Origin: Margaritispora aquatica
Lineage: Eukaryota; Ascomycota; Leotiomycetes; Helotiales; Discinellaceae
Length of the DNA stretch: 64,000 nt
Direction of reading: 5' to 3'
Assembly (NCBI GenBank): GCA_007644065.1
Contig: VJWN01000012.1
Location: 1,415,758-1,479,757 of the forward strand
In this document: one piece after another, positions 25,031 to 37,083 of the stretch
Layout of the letters: each line of letters begins with the position of its first letter
Numbering within the stretch: the first letter of the stretch is position 1
Program-made: the position numbers and the translations under genes
Notes under the pieces: generated by a model
The model's database searches: none
Seen by the model: only the letters and a program-made list of their open reading frames with translations
Told to the model about the DNA's origin: nothing

Positions 25031-26269
25031 ATGCCTTCAATCCGCGAACACTTGCAGAGGCGTTCAACAGGTCCTCGGGAGCAAAGAAGAACCCCGTCCA
25101 GACTCGAAAATGCACGGAATGGAATGAATGATTTATTTTCAGGTCGGTCAACGGTTGGAGCATCCAGAAGTCACCCTCCAGAGAGTCCAAAATCGCCCAA
25201 TCAACAATTGGGGCTTCACCACCTCCCCTCGACTAGACTACATATCCCATACCTTAGCAGATCAAATTCTGAAGCCCATACCCCGCTAGCTTCACCTCGC
25301 TCACTCCGCTCGATACGAAATCCTTTTGCCCGTATACATAGCAGGCCAGCCACCTCTTCATCATTGCGCGAGGAAACGGAGCAACAGTCTACCATCCAGA
25401 CACCAGCCCAGATTCGCCGCTCCTCTACAGGAGGCAGGCGATTTGTGGGTGTCGATCCTGCGGAACTTCATTTGGCAGAGCTGGCTCATAGTGGACGACG
25501 TCGAAGACGTCAGAACTCCAAACACTTTGGTAGAGGCTGTGGGCCAACAATTAAGAACAGGAAAATTAGAGGAAATATCCTGAGATGCTTCTTATCCGGC
25601 CTTGTAAGTCCTTTCATGAATTAATTGGTGGTGGGATTAACACAATCTAGTTTTTGACATTGGTACTTACCATCTACCTCGCTCTTGCACTGTCCAACCG
25701 GAATGAGAGCGAGGAATTCCATGTGTTCTTGATCCTGGTCATTTTAACTACCACCATCTTTTTCTGCCATGCTTTGATTCGTCTGTGCATGATGATCATT
25801 AATCCACCCAGCGACGATGATCGATCTCAAGTGTTGCCATCTATGGTTGGCCCAGGTGGTTATGCGGAGCCTGTTGTGCCAATTCGTGTCGCACTTGCAC
25901 GAGACGAGGAGGCTGCTGGTATTGAGAGTGAGGCTACCAAGGTGCCACCGCCTGCTTATGGTCTGTGGAGGGAGTCTGTAGTATGTGAAACTCTATTGAC
26001 GGATAAATGACAATTCTAATTAAATACAGAGGATGGATCCAAACCGCATATATTGGCAACGCAACAATGCACCTCCAAACTCAGACCTAGAGCGCCAACT
26101 TCCATCAATGCCCGAAGAGCGCCCAACTACAGCCAACAGACCTCCATCCTATGTGTCAGACGATGGAATTGAATATGCTATTGACCCGGCTCCTCGATCA
26201 ACCGCCCCCACGACTGATGTGCCTCTTCCACCCCACCCATCAGAACGTACCGAGTGGCCAAGAACCTAG
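25031..26269 (+). CDS. Fungal two-pass membrane protein with a PPxY motif
   Basis: Exons 25031-25603, 25651-25980 and 26030-26269 give 380 residues. The first 180 residues are Ser/Arg/Pro-rich and disordered, typical of a cytosolic phosphorylated tail. Two hydrophobic segments follow immediately after intron 1: FLTLVLTIYLALAL, and HVFLILVILTTTIFFCHALI running into RLCMMII. The C-terminal tail has PPPAYGLW, a PPxY motif of the kind bound by WW domains of Rsp5-type ubiquitin ligases, then another PPSY. I recall conserved ascomycete proteins of this layout without known function. The introns (47 and 49 bases) have good borders and keep frame. Confidence 0.8.
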
Positions 26270-29200
26270 ACGACCTTAGTCATTTGCTCAAATCTGTACG
26301 AGTAGTCATCGCAATTGTATTTTCCTATATCCTGTCACTATTAGCGAGTTTAGTCTTTTTTTTGTCATTTTGCAAGAGAAGGGAGTTTGGGGCGTTTGAG
26401 ATGCAAAGGTCTGGCCAGGGTTACATGGAATGGATGTCCGTGTGTGCAAGATCTATATGTATTTATGTCTGGCTGGGGATGGATAGGATGAGATGTGTAG
26501 GATAAGCGCACTGCTGCGTGAGAGAAAAAGAGAAAAGTAATTCGAACATCACAAGCGAATAAAACATTGCCAAGCTTTTAAGTTGAACTTGATTAGTCTG
26601 TTTGTCACCTGCTGTGAGCTGGATGACATGGTAATATTTTTGCTTTTCCAATAGCACGCACAACAAGATCGCCCAGTAAATGCTTCGCCTATCTCAGGAA
26701 AGTCTGGATGCGGAGATGCCTTTGCACGATCTCTTCTTTAGATTCAACGCCTTATTAGTTTAGTTGTCTGACTTGCGATTTCACAATGTCAATTTTCCGT
26801 CTCTTGTCCGACACAGGAAACAATCACTAGCCATTGTTTCTCACATGTCTTTGCATACAACATCTAGGTTCTTCTTGACTATGAGACTTCCTTCCGAGAG
26901 GCTGAAATGATCTTTAGTTGCTCGGATCTCTTTTTATTGTCTAACGCTTTAAGGTCCGGGATTTGTATTGCTCTCAACATCGGACATTTATTTCCTGTCA
27001 CAAGAGCTGCTGTTGTGATCTTGTCTTTGCGCGAAATATCTCGGCAGTTCTGGGCATGAGGTGATGTCCACAACACCAAATGTTTCAAAGAGTGGACGAG
27101 AAGTGCACTCGTATAGATCTTGGTCGCGCTTCTTAAATTCAATTTGAATCCACTACCTTCACTGCAGGATGTTCATTCTCCACAACAGTAGAAACTAGCC
27201 ATGTACCGCATGGCCTTGCCATAGTTTGCTGTTGTTGCTATATTGGGTACTGTCTCATAAAGTGGCATGACAACTCCGTGACATTCTCTCACATGTTCCT
27301 AGTGAATAATGATATCTTGAGCCTGGGAATTGAAAACGGAGAATTACCACATAGCTTCTTTGGGCACTAAAGACGATAAATTTATCACCATCCTGTTTTA
27401 AATAACTATCTAGTGTCCTAAAATATAAGGAAGTTAATTCGGTGTTAGCCACTACTGTTATGGATCGTTCGGAAGCCTCAAGGGGTTCTTGCAATGATTG
27501 CATCATATAGCTCGAAGTGGTCTGGAGGACGCATCAATCATATATGAGCAATATATATTTTTAAGCTAGCTTTGCTATACGAGGTTGAGGTCATGTCATT
27601 GAAGGTCGAAAGATGGGCCAGTGGTCTATTTTGATCAATGAGGTTCTTTTGTCCAGCAGCCAACTAGACCCTGCAGTACGGTATTTTCCTTTTCCTCTTC
27701 TGTGCAACTAGTTAGCGCTAGAATTTACTTAGCATTCGAGCTTGAGCATATGGTATCTGTCTAAGAAAAATAAATAGGATCTATGACGCTTCTGCTCCGA
27801 AGTTTGGGTTGACGTCCACGGATCCAATCAGAAGTAAATCCAAACCGCTGGAAGCGAGGCAACTAACCAACGACGACAATTCGAAATATTATTAACAAAC
27901 AAAACACAAGTTTTACATATGTATTGCATATCTATCTATCTCTTGTTTGAATCCAATCCACCGATCTCGTTGCCAATACCATGGGTGGCAAGAATCATCC
28001 TCTGCAGGAGCCCCTTTGCATTCAATTCTCAACACTTAACCAGAAATAGAGTCTGGCCCAATAATCGGAAGACATGACCACTTGTGCTCCATGCTTTTGT
28101 CGATGCTGATATTTCTAAACGAGACATGGCTTCGACAGCTTTCATGGACGTTGAGCTCGTCCAATGACAGAAGGACTTGCCCTGGTATCTAGCTGCCACC
28201 AATAATCCGCGATCTCAAGTCAATTTCTAAATTGTCTTTCAAAGCATCAACAAATTCCACAGCACACACACCTTCACAGGATAAGGCTTCCCAGGCCATG
28301 TGGAGAGCAATGATAAAGATAGCCCAGTGTTGGGGCTGACTATCCAATATTGAATCAACTTCTGAGGAACCCCAGCAACCTGGTATATAATACAGCCTGC
28401 TATTAATCTTTACATCTTCAGCAATAATAGCGAACAACACAGCTTGAGAAATAAAGAATATATATGCAGCTGACTGACACTGATATGAGATGGTGTGCAA
28501 CAGCAATCTGTGTCAAAACGAAGTTCGGGAAAAAGGAAGAATGAGGTTTCATAAAAAGCTCAGGAGCCCGCCGGATACATGAAGATTTCTCCTGTCTATT
28601 GGAAGGTAGATACACAGCTGCTTTTCCTCTCCGAAAGTCTTTACGTTCTTTGATAATTAAACACGACTTTGGACGATACAAGCAAGGTGCAGATTTACGG
28701 AGGACTTGGCAGAGAATTGGCGTTTTTAACCTGCAAGAATTTGAAAATCTGAAGGTGAGTGAGTAGCGGGTGTGGTGTGGTCAGTTTTCAATTTTCTCAC
28801 AGCCCAAGTCCGACCACTTGTGGACCCTATCCGGTTAGATCATCAAGGCTAGCTTTGACGCCGGTCCATACTACAAGTCCAAAACTGCAGAAATCACATC
28901 CACTACTGCTCAACACATCACATTTTGCTGTCTGATTTCATTGACCGGAACCGGAGAGGAAGTTGACGTTGAAGAAGGAAGAGCGCAGCTGTTGGAAGGA
29001 AGCAAGAATTATAGAAAGGAAGTTTGAAGGAATATCTCGTATGTACCTCACTCCCAAATAGCGAAGCTGTCCCATTCTCTGTCTACATTCCTCCTACTCG
29101 ACTTGATCAGCGACGACGACGACAAGAACAACAACAACGACAATACTGGAGTGAAAATCCTTCGAGGCGATACTGAGGCTACATCTGGAATCCACGTCCT

Positions 29201-29591
29201 TCCCTCATTTATTAGTGCGACGACAACACGTTTGTTCGCGATGGCAAAAATATATATACCCAACCAAAGTCGCAAGCGCACTCGCAGTCTCGAGTCGTAC
29301 AAGATCCATGCATGCTGCAGCCCGATGAATGCTGCTGCATGGAACGCGACGCAGTCTGCAACTCTGCGAGATCCTTGGAATATATATTAGAACTGCGACC
29401 GCGACTTGTGATTTCGTGTCAACAATCCGAATATGCCCGCCACCACGGTAGAAGAATGGCTCGACAAGGATCACTTCAATGCCCCACCACATCGCTGCAA
29501 GAAGATCGTGAAGGAATGGACGATAGAGGATGGCGCTTTTGTGACTTGTTGTGCTGACGATGGAACGGAACAGACACATTGTTTGATCGCC
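26270..29591. other. 3.3 kb spacer with possible decayed coding traces, ending in the GIS2 leader
   Basis: Minus-strand frames at 26879-27142 (87 codons), 27255-27506 and 28189-28506 have more even amino-acid use than chance, but I could not join them into a gene or name a family. The last 700 bases are probably promoter and leader of the zinc-knuckle gene. An in-frame extension of that gene starts at 29433. Confidence 0.35.
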
Positions 29592-30578
29592 ATGTCGTCC
29601 CTCTCCAGAAGAGCCTGTTACAAATGTGGCAATGTTGGTCACTATGCTGAAGTCTGCTCCTCTGCTGAGAGACTGTGCTACAACTGTAAGCCACCATTTT
29701 TCGAACTCATTTGAATGGGACGAGATTTACTAACAGTTCAACTTCAGGCAAGCAACCTGGTACGTCCCAATCATCTGCCATGATCAGAAGATAAGCTCTA
29801 ATACACGGATAGGCCACGAGTCTAATGGCTGCCCATTGCCAAGGACCACCGAAGCTAAGCAATGTTACCATTGCCAGGGCCTAGGTCATGTTCAAGCGGA
29901 CTGTCCTACGCTCCGGCTCTCTGGAGCTGGAACTTCTGGACGATGCTACAACTGCGGCTTGCCTGGACATCTTGCTCGGTCTTGCCCGAGCCCAGCTGGT
30001 CCAGGTCCTATTCCAGGAGTAGGACGTGGTCTGGGTGCCCCTCGCGGTGGATTTGGTGGTGGTTTTGCTCCTCGCGGTGGTTTTGCTGGTGGGCCTCGTC
30101 CAGCCACTTGCTACAAGTAAGTATGGTCTTTGTGGATTTTCATCAGAGAACCCTCTAATTCAGCTTGGAGAGCTGCCTATTTCGGATTACTGACCTTTCT
30201 AGGTGTGGCGGACCCAACCATTTTGCTAGAGATTGCCAAGCACAGGCTATGAAGTGCTATGCATGCGGTAAGTTGATTCTGACAATAATCATAGCACGCA
30301 GTATCTGACAAGAATACAGGCAAGCTTGGGCATATCTCCCGCGACTGCACAGCTCCTAATGGTGGACCGCTCAACACTGCTGGTAAAACCTGCTATCAGT
30401 GTGGTGAAAGTGGTAAGTCGCCTTCTATTTTCTCCTGCTTAAGCACTACCCACCATAGACAATGAGACTAACATCATTTTTAGGCCATATCTCTCGTGAT
30501 TGCCCTCAAAAGGGTCTTAACGGAGAGGTTGGCGAGAACCCAAACCTTGGAATTCCTCCTAATGTACCAGTTGCATAA
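29592..30578 (+). CDS. GIS2: Seven CCHC zinc-knuckle nucleic-acid-binding protein (Gis2/Byr3/CNBP)
   Basis: This family binds single-stranded DNA and RNA and associates with translating mRNAs. Exons 29592-29685, 29748-29759, 29813-30116, 30203-30267, 30320-30412 and 30484-30578 give 220 residues. Seven C-x2-C-x4-H-x4-C knuckles are visible: CYKCGNVGHYAEVC, CYNCKQPGHESNGC, CYHCQGLGHVQADC, CYNCGLPGHLARSC, CYKCGGPNHFARDC, CYACGKLGHISRDC and CYQCGESGHISRDC. An RGG/Gly-Phe linker lies between knuckles 4 and 5. Exon 2 is 12 bases and supplies KQP inside knuckle 2. Four of the five introns interrupt a knuckle at its second cysteine or at the Gly after it. The frame is open upstream to an ATG at 29433, which would add 53 residues; MSSLSRRACYKC is the usual family start. 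Confidence 0.9.
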
Positions 30579-33396
30579 GGTATGATCTTGGATCATCACA
30601 TCTCGATAGCCTGATGGACTATCGACTAGATGTATTCCTAGGCAATATTATCCATCCTCTCTTTACTTGTACTTGGACATACGCTATGAAACTCGTCTTT
30701 ATATTCATTCGGCATATCTGGCTCGGCTTGCGAAAATCGGACACTTCCAAATTATGCACGGAATGTATTGTTTTTGTCGGCGCCCGGTCTTCCCATGTTC
30801 TCGGTTCACTTCTGAGAACCCAAAAGCTTTTGATAATCATTTTTTCCTACCTTTTAACGAACTGGCAACCCGGTAGATACCACCTTAAACGACACGTATG
30901 TTGTGCCCCTTAATACTTGTGGTTTGTAGGCGACTGTCGCTTACTGGTCCTCTTTTGATGGCTGACTGGGACGGTAATGCGCTTGAACAACCTCAAACCC
31001 ACATAGACAGGCCTTGAGAGGCAGGAAATTCAATTGGAGGTAGAGATGCGAAAGGGACGGGCGATTGAAAAGGGATAGATTGGGTGGGAATCTTCTGATT
31101 TGATGGGTTGCATGGTGGTTTGTTATGGGGAAAAGACCGTCGATAGAGCAACAGAAGCAGTGTGGCAGTGTGGTTGAATGAAAGAAACACGTTATTGACC
31201 TTTGACATTTGTTCATTCGAAATATATTTCCTCTCGCTTCATTGTTTCTTCTCTTGCCAAGCAAACTAATTGAATGAGCAGCACAAGGCGCTGTCATTAA
31301 TGGAGCAAATGTCTTTGAAACCATGCAACAGATTATTTTCAAAGTGTATGATAATATAAAGCTTCCTGGAGTCTCCACTTACACTTGCTAAAAAATTATT
31401 TTTTATTCTTCTCTACTCAAAATTTTTGTCCTCGCCTGCTGGACTTTTGGCTAATGCCACCTACGAGAATAATAAAAATCCGATGCAATGTGAAAGCCTA
31501 GTCTCGTAGCTTCAAGTGAGGTCAACTCTGCGGCCTCGTTTAGATAGCGGTACTCCTCGTCTGCCCATGACTTCCAGAGACACCTCAGGGGTGAAGTCAT
31601 CGTAAGCAATATGTAGCATCTTCTCCTTAGTGTTATACGCTGGCGCAAACAAGCAAAGCAAATTAAACGCCTCAGAGTATAGCTCCCCTGGAGTTTGAGG
31701 TGGTGGCTTGATCTAGATCTAAAAAGACTTTGTATATTGGTACTGGTCTGGTGAATATGAATTGTGCTTGGCGACATAAATATTCATGCAGACAAGAAAG
31801 CAGAAGAAGCATAGTGGCACATTTGCGAGAAAGCTGTGAGAATCGGATCTGAGTTCGAGTATTATACACACGCAGCGTGCTGTCAACTAGATTAGTGTTG
31901 AGAAGCTAACCAAGTACATTGGGGTTTAGATTGACGAACAGGGGGGTTTATGTTGCCATGGTGTCGTTCAAGAGTCACGAATGGATCCTAAGAAGGCATG
32001 ACAGCCTCGAGGAGGAATGAGGACATATTTGGATAGTCTAGTTCTCATGGTCAGCGGCGTGGAGGAAGAGTGGGTGAGTCGATTATCGGGTTAGAGAGTT
32101 TTGAGATGTGGGCTGCTCTTTGGGATTTATGTGGTATACGTATGATTTTGGTTTTCGTATGCTAGTTCCTGTTCCAGCCAACTATAGGACTAAGATTAAT
32201 GGAAGAAATGCCCATATGTTAATTTATTGGTTTTAGGATGCTCGTGACTCGACGTCGTGTGAATATGTATGGCTGTGTCTCTAAGGGCGTAAGAAAATCA
32301 TTGGTGTTTATCCGAGAGGATGAATGATGTCTTGGAGAGACTGAAGCAGTTAAGAGATGATGTCGAAAGGATACAGTGCCTAAGTAATGTAACTTGTATA
32401 TAAAAGAACGTAGAAATAAATACTGGTGAGGTGGTGAGAGTCCTTAAGTATATTTTCCTCCACTGTGTTCTCTACAAATTGTTCAGGTAGGTTAAGCCTA
32501 TTGGTAATTGAATGAGATTTGGATAAAGACCGTTTCAAACCTGATCATTGAATGTATTGTTCACTTGCGCAGGAACTTTCAAGAAAGGTAGATTCGGGAC
32601 CGTTGCTTATAGCACAAATATGCCGAGATCATACGACGGCTCACCACATGTTTTGTCATTCACAATCACCAAGTCTTGCTTGTGGTTACATTATATCCTC
32701 AGGTGTGGAATTTCTTTTTTAGTTCAACCGCTGAAGAGAATAGAACCGAAGAGTACGAAAAAACCATATGCAACTACAAAATAAACAGTAAAACTCTCCT
32801 ACAGGTCACTTTGGATCATGTCAATAGAAGGTTGTTAGCAAAATTGATAGGCATCTTGTTTAATTCCCTTGTCATTGAGCGCTTCGGGGAAGAAGCACAA
32901 AACTAAAGAATCACGGGTTGTTATAAATAGCTCAATCTTCAAAGGCTTCTCGCACGATAAACCGGGCAGTCTAAAACGTTAGGAACTCTATCCTAGGTTT
33001 TGACTCCAGGGAGAAGCAATCAATCAAATCGGAACCAATTGGAAGTTTGTTGTCAAGAGGTGTTTTCCCGGATAACTGCTTTTGCTGGCTGAAAAGTTTT
33101 ATGGAATGTGAAAATCCACGGCCTTACAAGTTTTGCGTTCAAACACTACTTATTTTAATCAATTTCAAGTTTCTTCATAGTGATCCTTCCTTCTCAATGT
33201 ATTGCAAGCTGCGACCTCGATGTGAGCTAGCGTGCCTCCCTCGTTTGGTAGGTACCTTCGACACCTCTTAACACACTGTGCAATTTTCGAAAAACTCTCT
33301 CTCCACTGCTTCAAATCCATCCTCTCCATCAATTCCACATCCAAAGAAATTGAGCTTGCTGCTACTTCATCAATATTAATTACCAATCAAGCAAGA
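30579..33396. other. 2.8 kb spacer between GIS2 and DMC1
   Basis: Mostly AT-rich with short frames. The one stretch with coding character (31451-31790, minus) is listed separately. The last 300 bases are the DMC1 promoter and leader. Confidence 0.45.
31451..31790 (-). pseudogene. Possible frameshifted coding relic
   Basis: Two overlapping minus-strand frames each read like protein over part of their length. One gives PGELYSEAFNLLCLFAPAYN and then KEKMLHIAYDDFTPE near 31570-31720. The other gives WADEEYRYLNEAAELTSLEA near 31480-31560. Switching frame around 31560 would join them, which is what a frameshifted relic looks like. I recognise no family and found no splice border that would explain the switch. 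Confidence 0.25.
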
Positions 33397-34974
33397 ATGG
33401 CCGCTTCAGTGAACGGGGATGATGACAATGACATTGTTGATATCGACGAGATCCAGGCTCATGGTAGGCATGATTTTGTCGTTCCTGTGGACCATCCTGC
33501 TAAGTGGATATAGGAATTGGAGCAAGCGACATTACCAAGCTTCGAAACAATGGTATCCATACTGTGTCTGTAAGTGCATTCAGGCTTCTTTCCTTGTAAA
33601 GTTACAACTAATCATCGTCAGACCCTGATCATGACACAAACGAGACATCTCCTCAAAATCAAAGGCTTCTCTGATATCAAGGTCGAAAAGATCAAAGAGG
33701 CTGGCAAGAAAGTAAATGTACTGATATTGCCATGCCTAATTGTGATGCATGGTTGATGATTCTTAGCCTGGTATCTGCAGCTTCATGACCGCTGCCGAGC
33801 TTCTTCAGCGTCGCAAGAGATGTTTTCGAATTTCAACTGGTAGCAAGCAGCTGGACACTGCGTTGAACGGGTTAGTGTTTACCACTACATCACAAAAATG
33901 GACCTGACTTGCATAGGGGCTTCCAAACAATGAGTATCAGCGAGGTTTATGGCGAATTCAGTAGGTGAATACTGTATCAAGGAAGACTAGCCCTCTGACT
34001 TTATAGGATGTGGGAAGACACAACTTGCCCATACTATGGCAGTCATTGCGCAGCTCCCAAAGGTATGCCATGCCTGAACTGTTTTAAAGGAAATCCTGAC
34101 TGATACCTAGGAAATGGGCGGCGCAGAAGGCAAAGTGGCATACATTGGCACGTCTTCAGGTCTAGCAAGTCTTCTTGTTCTCTGAGACTGACTTGCCATA
34201 GACACGGAGGGAACTTTCAGACCAGAGAGGATAATGGAGATAGCCGAGCGCTTTGGTGGTATGTGAAGAGATACAGCTATTCTTCAACCTACTGAATGAG
34301 ATAGTCGATCCCGAGCAAGCTTGCGAAAACATTACTTGCGCTCGAGCTCACAACAGCGAGGTACGCTCTAATATCGCCTCATAAAATAGAAGATCCTCAT
34401 CTCTGTACAGATGCAACAAGAGTTCTTAGACAGTCTTTGCGCCAATTTCGCTACCAACGAATACCGATTGCTCATCGTCGACAGTGTCATGGCGCTATAC
34501 CGAACAGACTATGTTGGGCGGGGAGAACTCTCCGAACGCCAGCAAGTGTTAGGGAAATTCCTTCGTCGAGCTACACAAATGTGCGAAGAGTTCAATCTCT
34601 GCATATTTCTCGTGAGTGAATTTGATGATCAGCTATTTGATTTGCCTGACCTCAATAAAGACCAACCAAGTCATGTCAGATCCAGGTGCTAGTGCTCTAT
34701 TCGCAGGTGTCGATGGACGGAAACCAGCTGGAGGCCATATTCTTGCACACTCTTCAACGACTAGACTGCTTCTTCGCAAGGGACGTGGTGAAGAACGAGT
34801 GGCTAAAATTGTGGACTCGCCTGGTACGTCTCAATTCAATATAACCTCCAAATTGTGTGATTTTGCAAGTGCACATTAAGGCCATTGCTAACCTTCGTCT
34901 GAACAGACTGTCCTGAACGAGAAGCTACATATATTATTACAACCGGAGGCATCAATGACCCTGAGAAGGCTTGA
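33397..34974 (+). CDS. DMC1: Meiotic recombinase Dmc1 (RecA/Rad51 family)
   Basis: Dmc1 forms filaments on single-stranded DNA and catalyses strand exchange between homologues in meiosis. Twelve exons: 33397-33463, 33514-33569, 33622-33711, 33767-33870, 33917-33960, 34007-34062, 34111-34147, 34202-34258, 34305-34360, 34411-34611, 34661-34823 and 34907-34974 (332 residues). The N-terminal HhH segment reads [19 protein letters not shown]. Walker A is GEFRCGKTQL, the catalytic glutamate lies in [12 protein letters not shown], and Walker B is [33 protein letters not shown] and the ending [15 protein letters not shown] are Dmc1-typical. Intron 7 is read as GC-AG because that gives the invariant YIDTEG; a GT donor 12 bases on would insert GTSS. 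The other introns are GT-AG, 44-83 bases. Confidence 0.93.
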
Positions 34975-35305
34975 GAGGTGCGACTTCATGATATACAGAC
35001 ATATATTTTGGAATTAAAGCAAGCTATACGTGCTAAAAGATAGTGTTCAGATACTGCTTGAGCTGTGAGACATATTATCATATTTGCATATACAATTGCT
35101 GGAAGAGTTGCTGTTGGAAACGAGGAAGTCTGAAGATGGCTTGGCACAATCATAGATTAGATTAGATTAGATCTCTACGAATAATTCTGCTTCTCCACCA
35201 AAAAAGTTCGCGAGTGACAACCAAAGACAATCCAAGGACATCCACGACTTGAAATGCCCATCCGCCCATTTTCATGACCCAAAGGAACCACAAGAGATAA
35301 TCAAG
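34975..35305. other. Spacer with a short ATTAG tandem repeat
   Basis: The spacer between DMC1 and RRP7 includes three copies of attag in tandem at about 35156-35170. Otherwise nothing is seen apart from the RRP7 leader. Confidence 0.5.
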
Positions 35306-36226
35306 ATGTCCAAGATTGGGGACTACTCTGTTCTACTCCTTTCAATACCTGTGACGGCCGCATTTCCAAAACCAGGTACCCACACCATATACCTACGACC
35401 CCACGCACCCAAAATACCTACCGAGTCCGATTCTCGCAGTCTTTTCCTGGTGAATGTACCAATTGATAGCACAGAGGCGCACTTACGCGGAGTCTTTACA
35501 AGCTTGGTCGGCGCTGGAAGATTTGAGAATGTTACGTTCGAGCATGAGAAGAAGTCGGCAGTACCAAGCAAGGAGGTTATATTAGTGGACACACAAAAGA
35601 ACAAAAAGCGCAAACGTGGCGCAGAAGAGACAGATCCAAGCGCCCTTGAACTACCACACACATGGGATAGAGAGCTGAGGCGGAGCGGCAGTACTGCTGT
35701 TGTGGTGCTGGTGGATAACAAGAGTGTGGAGAGCACACTGAAAGCTGTCCGAAAACTGCACAAATCTGGCAAAGAGAAGAATTGGCCGGTATGGGGCGCA
35801 GGAGTGGAAGGCAAAGTTGAGCCATTGGGAAGTGCGAGATATGCAAATCATCATACGCTTCGATATCCGGACCAGGCGCTGCTACAAATGAATGTTGATG
35901 CCTTCATGTCGGCTTTCAACGCAGCTGAGGAAGACAAGCAAAGGCAGGATAAGAAGGGACGCAATGTGCCGGATGAAGACGGCTTTGTGACCGTTTCTCG
36001 AGGTGGTAGAACAGGTCCAGCGAGGAGGGAGGAGGCGGAAGAGAAACGAAAAGAGGCCGAGGAGAAGGACAAGAAGAAGAGGGAAGGAAGAGGGGACTTC
36101 TACAGATTTCAGATGAGGGAGAAGCGGAAGGAGGAGGCTGTTCTGCTGGTGAAGCGCTTCGAAGAGGACAAAAAGAAAGTCGATGGTATGAGGGCGAAGA
36201 GAGGAACGTTCAAGCCTGAGAAGTGA
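35306..36226 (+). CDS. RRP7: Ribosomal RNA processing protein 7 (Rrp7)
   Basis: Rrp7 is a nucleolar protein of the small-subunit processome needed for 18S rRNA maturation. The single exon codes for 306 residues from the MSKIGDYSVLLLSIP start; an in-frame ATG at 35249 would add 19 residues that do not look conserved. Visible parts are the N-terminal RRM-like fold (SLFLVNVPIDSTEAHLRGVF), a basic linker (KNKKRKRGAEE) and the conserved C-terminal Rrp7 domain. That domain runs from VDAFMSAFNAAEEDKQ through DEDGFVTVSRGG to a long basic/acidic helix. It ends DFYRFQMREKRKEE ... KRFEEDKKKVDGMRAKRG, the family signature. Confidence 0.92.
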   Translation: MSKIGDYSVLLLSIPVTAAFPKPGTHTIYLRPHAPKIPTESDSRSLFLVNVPIDSTEAHLRGVFTSLVGAGRFENVTFEHEKKSAVPSKEVILVDTQKNKKRKRGAEETDPSALELPHTWDRELRRSGSTAVVVLVDNKSVESTLKAVRKLHKSGKEKNWPVWGAGVEGKVEPLGSARYANHHTLRYPDQALLQMNVDAFMSAFNAAEEDKQRQDKKGRNVPDEDGFVTVSRGGRTGPARREEAEEKRKEAEEKDKKKREGRGDFYRFQMREKRKEEAVLLVKRFEEDKKKVDGMRAKRGTFKPEK

Positions 36227-37083
36227 GCTTGCACTGGTCAAGGAAAATACCGTAAAAGCTTGGGAAAGTCTTCTCAAGAGACCACCCCACAAAAGGTACG
36301 TCTTAATTTTCTTACTGTTTGGATTCCAGCTTTCATGATGACTCCGCGGGGCCATAAGAGCTCTACATTGCTACCAGGCCAATTCCTGTTGGTAAGTTGA
36401 GCAATGTCTACAAAAACCGCAATAACAAATCTTCTCAACTTGTCTGAAGTCAAGCTACTTTTTGGTGTTCTCCTACTCTTCACACGTCCAGAAGAATTGG
36501 CTAACAACTGTAGAGGTAGTTTCAAAAGCACTCTGCTTAAGCACACATAGCTAGGCACTTCTCAGATTGTCTCTATGGATGTCTAAAACTCTTACTATAC
36601 CTCTGCACTATCCATTTGCATGAGAGAGCACACGTTTGAATCGCTTGACTGATCATGAGAAAAGACAGCGAGCATCCAAAATCCTCAGCTCCAAATTATC
36701 TACAATGCAATTTACAACGCCAATGTCATTTCTGTCGTGATTGTAATTTTCCCGTTTTAGAATTTTGGTTGAGAGTTGATGATATTTCCAGCGAAAGCTC
36801 GAAATAAATAAAACCATCTCCTGTGCTTTGCATCAAAAGTCTGTTTATGTTCTTTGATCGACATAAAGTTAAAGTATTTTTGGGAAAAGCTTCACTCTCG
36901 GATCCGAGAGATTTCGGACTTGATCCCTGTTGGTAGATCAGTCTTGGCACCAAATCAAACTCCATACCAAAGTCATTATTGAACTCGCAAGCACCAAGTC
37001 AAAGTAATCTTTCAGCTTTATCTCCGGATTTCAAGCGATCAATCCTCTTTGCAAAATCTAGCTCTTCCATTCTACATTTCACG
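36227..37083. other. Spacer before the dienelactone hydrolase gene
   Basis: Short AT-rich frames only. An in-frame extension of the hydrolase frame reaches an ATG at 36979, but its 35 residues look like translated leader. Confidence 0.5.

Noticed and set aside
30941..31378. 145-codon minus-strand frame
   Set aside because: Cys/His/Leu-rich composition of translated non-coding DNA; no homologous character.
35153..35173. attag tandem repeat as a telomere-like or regulatory repeat
   Set aside because: Only three copies; too short for significance.
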